Source: Diphasiastrum complanatum (taxonomy: Eukaryota; Streptophyta; Lycopodiopsida; Lycopodiales; Lycopodiaceae). Taken from it: DNA of 64,000 nucleotides. The DNA lies in assembly GCA_029204225.1 (NCBI GenBank), contig CM055095.1, positions 27,210,769 to 27,274,768 of the forward strand, read 5' to 3'. The translations under genes were made by a program, and so were the position numbers. Below, piece by piece: positions 58,920 to 64,000 of the stretch. Position 1 is the stretch's first letter; each line of letters begins with the position of its first letter. A model generated the notes under the pieces. It was not told the DNA's origin, searched no databases, and was given only the letters and a program-made list of their open reading frames with translations.

Positions 58920-59900
58920 TGTTGTGGAGAGAGGGGGAGAATAAATGACAAACACGAACGAGAAACAAACTTGAACAAGAAGCGAACGAGAAACGAACTT
59001 GAACAGAAAATGTTCGTGCGTAGCAGAATGAGTTTAACGACTCTCTCCAAAAGCATGACTACGCCTATCAGAATGAGCAAAATTTTAGTGATAGGAATCA
59101 CAGTCATTCTAGATTACGCAGCCAAACATTTAATGGATGAAGTGCTAGATGAATAATTTATCACGAATTGCAAGACAAATTATCTGTCGCGAATTATTCG
59201 CGAAGAGCTAGACTGTGCTCGACTGATAATTAGTCGCAAATTATTCGCGAAAGACGAGACTAAAAGTTGATTGTCTATTACCAGAAAGAGCAACTAGAAA
59301 GATCAGACAAAATGAAGAACAAGCATAGCAATATTAACACATATCTGAATGCAGAACAAAGAGCTATATCAGATTAAGTATGTCATGTATACAAGTTAAT
59401 AATGTGGTAGAGCACAATACAATCGTGGATGAAACCGCGTGCCCTACGGAGGAATAAAATCTCTTCTCTTTTCTCGCTTCTCATCTAACTCTCTCTATAT
59501 ATTGAATACACGAATGGTATTCAATATATATATACATAATATTACAAGCGTGCTGATGTGAAAGTACAGACTGGATGTGCTGTCTATAGGAGATAGTGGG
59601 TGGCTGCAATCGTTGTCCAATCTGTTAGCGCAACTGCATGAAGTGAGCGTAAAAAGTGTGTGACATCAGCCAGTGCTGAAGTGAACGTTGGTGATGATGC
59701 AAAAAGTGGATCACTCTTACGAATGGCCTTAGGATAAGATTTACAGGGTGCCTTAGCTTTTAGGGCACCTTCGGCATTCTGTAGGATAGTGTCCCCTTTT
59801 CGCCTGTCACCATAACCTGTGTAAAAACACAGTGTTCGCAATTCTTTCGCCCTTTATTTGTCTGTGCGAATTTGCATGTAAATATGCAGGCTGCGTGACA
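58920..59900 (-). mobile_element. Copia family Z 5' LTR (minus strand)
   Basis: About 981 bp; on the minus strand starts TGTCACGCAGCC and ends CTCCACAACA. Most of it aligns with 2038-3010. It contains several TTCGCGAA/GTCGCGAATTA motifs at 59160-59260. Confidence 0.75.
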
Positions 59901-60127
59901 ACGTTAGTAGATATGCAGCAAGAATGGAGGCAAACTAAAAAATGGGATTTAGGAGAGTAGAAGGAGTAAATCCAACAATACTTTGTGTGCCAAACCTGGT
60001 GGTTTGATGGTGTGCTAGAGTTTGAGTCAAGTATAGGGTATAGGGATATATATAACATCTTTTGGACACTCCAAACTCTGCTGCAGTTTATTTCTTTACT
60101 CCTATCACATTTGAGCTTAAGGCAGAG
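59901..60127. other. Spacer between elements Z and W
   Basis: AT-rich spacer; nothing recognised. Confidence 0.4.
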
Positions 60128-60747
60128 TGTTAGAAATCAGAGTTGATCTGATTCATATTTTGTAAGCTTCAAATGTGATACCGTGATTAGTGTACAATTA
60201 ATTAGATTTGCTATATTTCGTTGTGTTCGGGATGTGACCCACTATTGTCAAATTAGTCAGGCACTGATCTCGTAGAAGGCTACTTGGGCTAGCCGAGTAG
60301 CCACACACGTAGGAAAATTAGCTTGTACAATATATTTTAGCTTTGTTATGCTATACTCAGGGGCATGTCCTGGGTTTGTCAATATTTTAGCCCATGTTGG
60401 GCCTTTTAGTCAGACAGGTGCCTTTTTGGTGTGTTGACACTTGTCGAGCCCATGCATGTCGGGGCTTCTGGCATATGGACAGTTTTCTCTTTGTAATCTA
60501 AAGCTTTTGTTGTGCCATCTTTGAGAGCTCGTGAGGAGTGTCTATGGTGATTGATTGATGTGATCTGCATACTACACTAGATCCTAACAGGATTTTAACA
60601 CTTTCAACTATTGTTTATGCATTGCATCTATTGTTGTGATTGATTGTTGCATTGTCTATGAGCAGCGTATCTAGGTCCAATAACCTATTGCATTGTATAG
60701 TGCACTTCCGCACAAAATAGGTGCACACCGCTAGGCTTTCTTCAGCA
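60128..60747 (+). mobile_element. Copia element W 5' LTR
   Basis: 620 bp, TGTTAGAAATCA ... CTTCAGCA, ending at a primer site. No second copy in the window. Confidence 0.82.
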
Positions 60748-60759
60748 TGGTATCAGAGA
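60748..60759 (+). promoter_or_regulatory. Primer binding site (methionine tRNA), element W
   Basis: TGGTATCAGAGA, 11 of 12 bases matching the usual site. Confidence 0.85.
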
Positions 60760-60777
60760 GGATTCATTAGATACAAT

Positions 60778-61380
60778 ATGGCTACTACAATCTAGGCGAG
60801 GATTACAATCAATCTTGATGGTGCAAATTATCACGTGTGGAAGTTCAAAATCAAACCTATCCTCCGTAAATGAAAAAATCATCATGCAGATTGAAATTTG
60901 CCAAAGCAGTCATAAAGCGTGGGAGAAGCTAAAGCATAAGTACGAAGTGAGGACAACCACATCAGTCATGCACCTCCACAATCAGCTACAAAGCTTGCGA
61001 TGGGATGACAATGAATTGGATCAGCATGTAGAGAAGATCAAGATGATCTTCGCTCAGCTCTCTACATCTGGACAAGAGCATCAAGTCCCAACACCTCAGC
61101 AGCTGATGTACTTCATGAAATCTCTACCCTCATCCTACCAACTGCTGAGACTGCTCATCCTAAGCATACCTAAGATGACATTTGAGAGGGTAGTCAATCT
61201 CGTTGCAGACAAAACTAATGATAGATGAAGGAGAATCAAGCAGCGACCAGGAGAAGGCCCTTTATATAAGGGGAAAGAAAAAAAACAAAAACATGCCCAA
61301 GATCGACAAGACTCAAATGAGGTCTTCCACGAAGGGCAACTACAACAAAGAGCATACATGATGTCGAAGACATTGAAACT
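60778..61380 (+). pseudogene. Copia gag, element W (broken)
   Basis: ATG 60778 opens MATTI then TAG, continuing LDGANYHVWKFKIKPILR (gag N-terminus) with a TGA at about 60870. The rest is in another frame: SHKAWEKLKHKYEVRTTTS ... LHNQLQSLRWDDNELDQHVE ... MYFMKSLPSSYQLL, the UBN2-type gag, to a TGA at about 61226. No zinc knuckle was found, so a deletion removed the knuckles and most of the protease. Confidence 0.85.
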
Positions 61381-62755
61381 CTACAGTTCCGTACCTTGTC
61401 GGAACATTCAGAGCTTCAAGGAGCACTCTATGTATCTATGTTGAGAAGAGATCTACTCTTTGTGTCGAGGATAACAGATCTTGGAATACATACGAGTCCT
61501 CGACGGAAATGCATGCTAAATGGTCGAGCACAGATCGAATAAGTTGTTGACTATCGGATCAAGACAAGGTAATCTATACCAATCCAAGATCATCATCAAC
61601 TATGATAGAATATTGATTGCATCTGATAATGAAAATCATCTCTGGCATAGACAAATGTATCATCTAAACATGAGGATTCTGTACAAAATGGACAAAAAGG
61701 AAGTTGTGAGTGGTCTGAAGATTATAAGTCTAGACTCCGACTTCTACGAAGCCTGTCAGAAGGGCAAGCAACATCGAAGTCCATTTGTGCATGAAGGAAA
61801 GAGAGCCAAGGGCATCCTTGAGCTAGTTCACTTAGATGTCTACGGACCGATGAAAGTCGACTCCCTCTCTGGATCAAGATACTTCTTGACGTTCATAGAT
61901 GATTACAACAGGATGACAACAATATACTAATTGAAGAAGAAGTCCAAACTGTTTAATGGATTCAAGAAGTTTGTGGCATTTGCAGAGTGTCATACCTCCA
62001 AGAAATTTCAGACTCTCAGGTCCGACAATGGAGGCAAGTATTCGAGCAAGGAGTTTTCAAGCTTCTGCTAAGACAAAGGAATCGAACATCAGTTCACACC
62101 TGCCTATATACCACAATATAATGGTGTAGCAGAAAGATGAAATAGAACTCTAATTGAAGGAGCCAAATGCATGATGGCTCAAGCACAATTGCCAAGTCAA
62201 TTTTGGGTTGAAGCAATTGCAGCTGCTATACACCTGCAGGTACACCTACAAAATAAATAGATAACGACGACGCTGGAGAACAAGACGTGGTACCAAATGG
62301 GGACGGGTGAGAAGCACGATCCATCGTATGTATGAGTATTTGGATGTGCAGCATACATGCACATACCAAAAGAGAAGAGAAGAAAATTGGATGAAAAGTC
62401 AGTGCAAACTATGATGGTCAAATATTTGAACGGCTCGCAGATCTACCGACTCTACAGTCCAACCTCAAAGAAGGTGGTAATGAGCAGAGATGTGAAGTTC
62501 GATGAATCGACGTTTTTAGGAGTCAAAGAATCAAGAGGCCATGAAATCTTCTCAATACTTCCGATTGAAGATGGAGTTTCGGGCTAGACATCGAACCAAA
62601 ATGTCGAACCACGGACTCTAGAACAAGAAAATGAAGACCAGACTGTTGAAGAAATCGAACAACAAATACACCAGCAACAACAAACCCAACCAAGAAGGTC
62701 GATGAGAATCAGAAGACCCCATGATAGGTTCATCGACAACCTTCAATGGAGATAG
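61381..62755 (+). pseudogene. Copia GAG-pre-integrase and integrase, element W (broken)
   Basis: Protease tail (LYVSMLRRDLLFVSRITDLG in another frame near 61420), then LWHRQMYHLNMRILY and CQKGKQHRSPF. The integrase core has all three acidic positions: LVHLDVYGPM (about 61830), LRSDNGGKY (about 62018) and YNGVAER followed by TGA then NRTL (about 62130). It continues ANFWVEAI-like FWVEAIAAAIHL, and a C-terminal part at 62357-62587 (RRKLDEKSVQTMMVKYL ... SRDVKFDEST). Stops at 61928, 62078-62080, near 62139 and 62258. It ends in the QQQ/RRSMRIRRP linker near 62755; RT and 3' LTR are gone. Confidence 0.87.
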
Positions 62756-62769
62756 GACACAGACGTCGA

Positions 62770-63075
62770 ACTCTGTAGCTACACTAAAGGACCAACGACT
62801 TAGAATTTGCTTTGCACAAGAACACAAATCATGCTACACAGTAACTTAGACAGAAAATCACTCTCCTCAGCAAGCTCACATAGCAACTGTATTTCTCAAA
62901 ATGAAATTACACTGTACATATAGTTGTTCACTCAGACAACCCATGCATGACCCAGATTGCCGTTGGCGGGACACGTGTCCCGTCGACTTGCCTCGTGCCA
63001 ACTGATCCTTATCCACTGATAGGACCCACAGTACAGTAACACAATGATTCTAACTTTAATTCTAACTCTCTCCCT
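62770..63075 (-). mobile_element. Probable 3' LTR start of Copia element V (minus strand)
   Basis: Non-coding sequence after the RNase H end and the purine tract AAGGGAGAGAG (about 63074-63085, minus). It begins (A)GTTAGAATTAAAG and includes a perfect palindromic block GGGACACGTGTCCC at 62970-62983. A typical TG start is not clear, and the LTR is cut where element W ends. Confidence 0.5.
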
Positions 63076-63120
63076 TAAAGTAGAGTCACTTTTTATGCAG
63101 TCATATACATAGCTTTAAAG

Positions 63121-64000
63121 TCAACAAACTTTAAATATAGAAAGTTTTGATCTAAACATATCAAACTTTTCTCCAGTAAGTGGCTTAGTGAAAATATCAG
63201 CTAGTTGTTCTTCTGTGCTACAATGAACAACATGAATTTCACGACTCAGCAGCCTCTCACGTATGAAGTGATATTGAATCTCAATGTGTTTAGTTCTCGC
63301 ATGGAACATTGGATTCCGTGTAGCTGAATGCCACTCTGACTGTCGCTATGTAAAGTCGTGGGATTTTTCTGCTTCATGCCAATTTCTTCCAAGATTTGTC
63401 TCAACCATATAGCTTCTTGTGCAGCACTACACATTGCCTTATACTCTGCTTCTGTGGTGGAAAGAGCAATTGTACTTTGCTTCTTACTAGACCAGAAAAA
63501 GCAATTACCACAAAACTGGAATATATATCTTGTGGTGGATCTACGATCATCAAAATCACCTCCCCAGTCTGCATCCACATAGCCACACAACTCAGGTAAA
63601 CCATCATGCTTCCTGTAAATCAAGCCATACTTTGAAGTACCTTTCACATAACGCAAAATTCGTTTAGCTGCTTTCCAATGTGTTTCCGTAGATGCTACCA
63701 TAAACTGACTTACAATGCCAACAACATAGCATATATCTGGTCTAGTTGTGGTAAGGTAAATCAACCTCCTTACTAACTGTCTATATAGCGTAGCATCAAA
63801 TGACTGTGATTCATCAAGCTTAGAAAGCTTTTTACCTGGTTCAATAGGAGTGTTTACTGGTTTGCAATCCTGCAACCTAAACCTGTGTAGTAACTCTTTG
63901 ACATACTTCACCTGTGTTAAACCCACTTCATATCCTTTTTGCCACACTTCTACTCCAAGGCAGTAATGCATCAGGCTGAGATCCGTCATCTCAAATTTTT
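63121..64000 (-). pseudogene. Copia RT C-terminus and RNase H, element V (partial at window edge)
   Basis: Runs in from beyond 64000. The frame from 63989 encodes TDLSLMHYCLGVEV, LYRQLVRRLIYLTTTRPDIC, RNase H motifs DADWGGDFDDRRSTT, LSTTEAEYKA and LHSDSQSG. A frameshift near 63310 moves to FHARTKHIEIQYHFIRERLL ... DIFTKPLTGEKFDMFRSKL, the normal Copia C-terminus. Only one or two lesions are visible, so it is among the better preserved pol pieces. The RT catalytic YVDD lies outside the window. Confidence 0.9.

Overview
The window is nuclear DNA of a land plant. It holds one spliced gene with a plant-type mitochondrial carrier product, and almost everything else is decayed LTR-retrotransposon sequence, with methionine-tRNA or aspartate-tRNA primer sites typical of plant Copia and Gypsy elements, plus long CT/GT microsatellites. 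TE-filled kilobase introns and the style of the LINE and Gypsy proteins suggest a large genome, perhaps a non-flowering plant (lycophyte, fern, bryophyte or gymnosperm). That placement is inference only. No rRNA, tRNA, CRISPR array or bacterial-type operon was seen.

Layout. 0.3-1.5 kb: a SWIM zinc-finger gene fragment with a premature stop. 2.0-3.1 kb: a stray Copia LTR (family Z). 3.5-7.8 kb: Copia element A (5' LTR, primer site, broken gag-pol). 8.0-8.8 kb: a minus-strand Gypsy-type LTR with its primer site. 11.49-25.55 kb, minus strand: the only intact gene, a six-exon mitochondrial dicarboxylate/tricarboxylate carrier (DTC). All exon joins can be read and give 300 residues. Its introns hold a LINE reverse-transcriptase relic, degenerate Gypsy-like coding sequence and an internally deleted antisense Copia element whose LTRs are about 97.6% alike. 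26.1-26.9 kb: a degenerate satellite of about 110-115 bp units, with one stray monomer at 10.4 kb.

27-37 kb is gene-poor and AT-rich, with very long microsatellites and pieces of a second Ty3 family K (LTRs and a 75-bp RT scrap). 37.9-58.0 kb is a nested graveyard. Copia families X and Y each occur twice in inverted orientation. A Gypsy element G (38.85-47.6 kb) has a large accessory coiled-coil ORF after integrase and is followed by a second LTR-primer site-gag start. A Copia pol (49.0-53.5 kb) is interrupted by a minus-strand Ty3 integrase piece and another coiled-coil ORF piece. 58.1-59.9 kb: minus-strand Copia family Z (gag and LTR). 60.1-62.8 kb: plus-strand Copia W (LTR, gag, integrase). 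62.8-64.0 kb: the 3' end of a minus-strand Copia V that runs off the window.

The transposon genes no longer work together as a system: every pol seen has stops, frameshifts or deletions. DTC is independent of them and merely tolerates insertions in its introns. The points most worth a second look are the Gypsy accessory coiled-coil ORFs, the unexplained ORF inside the Y element, the tandem LTR-primer-gag arrangement, the GC-AG first intron of DTC, and the hairpin repeats in the element A LTR. No clearly new biological system was demonstrated.
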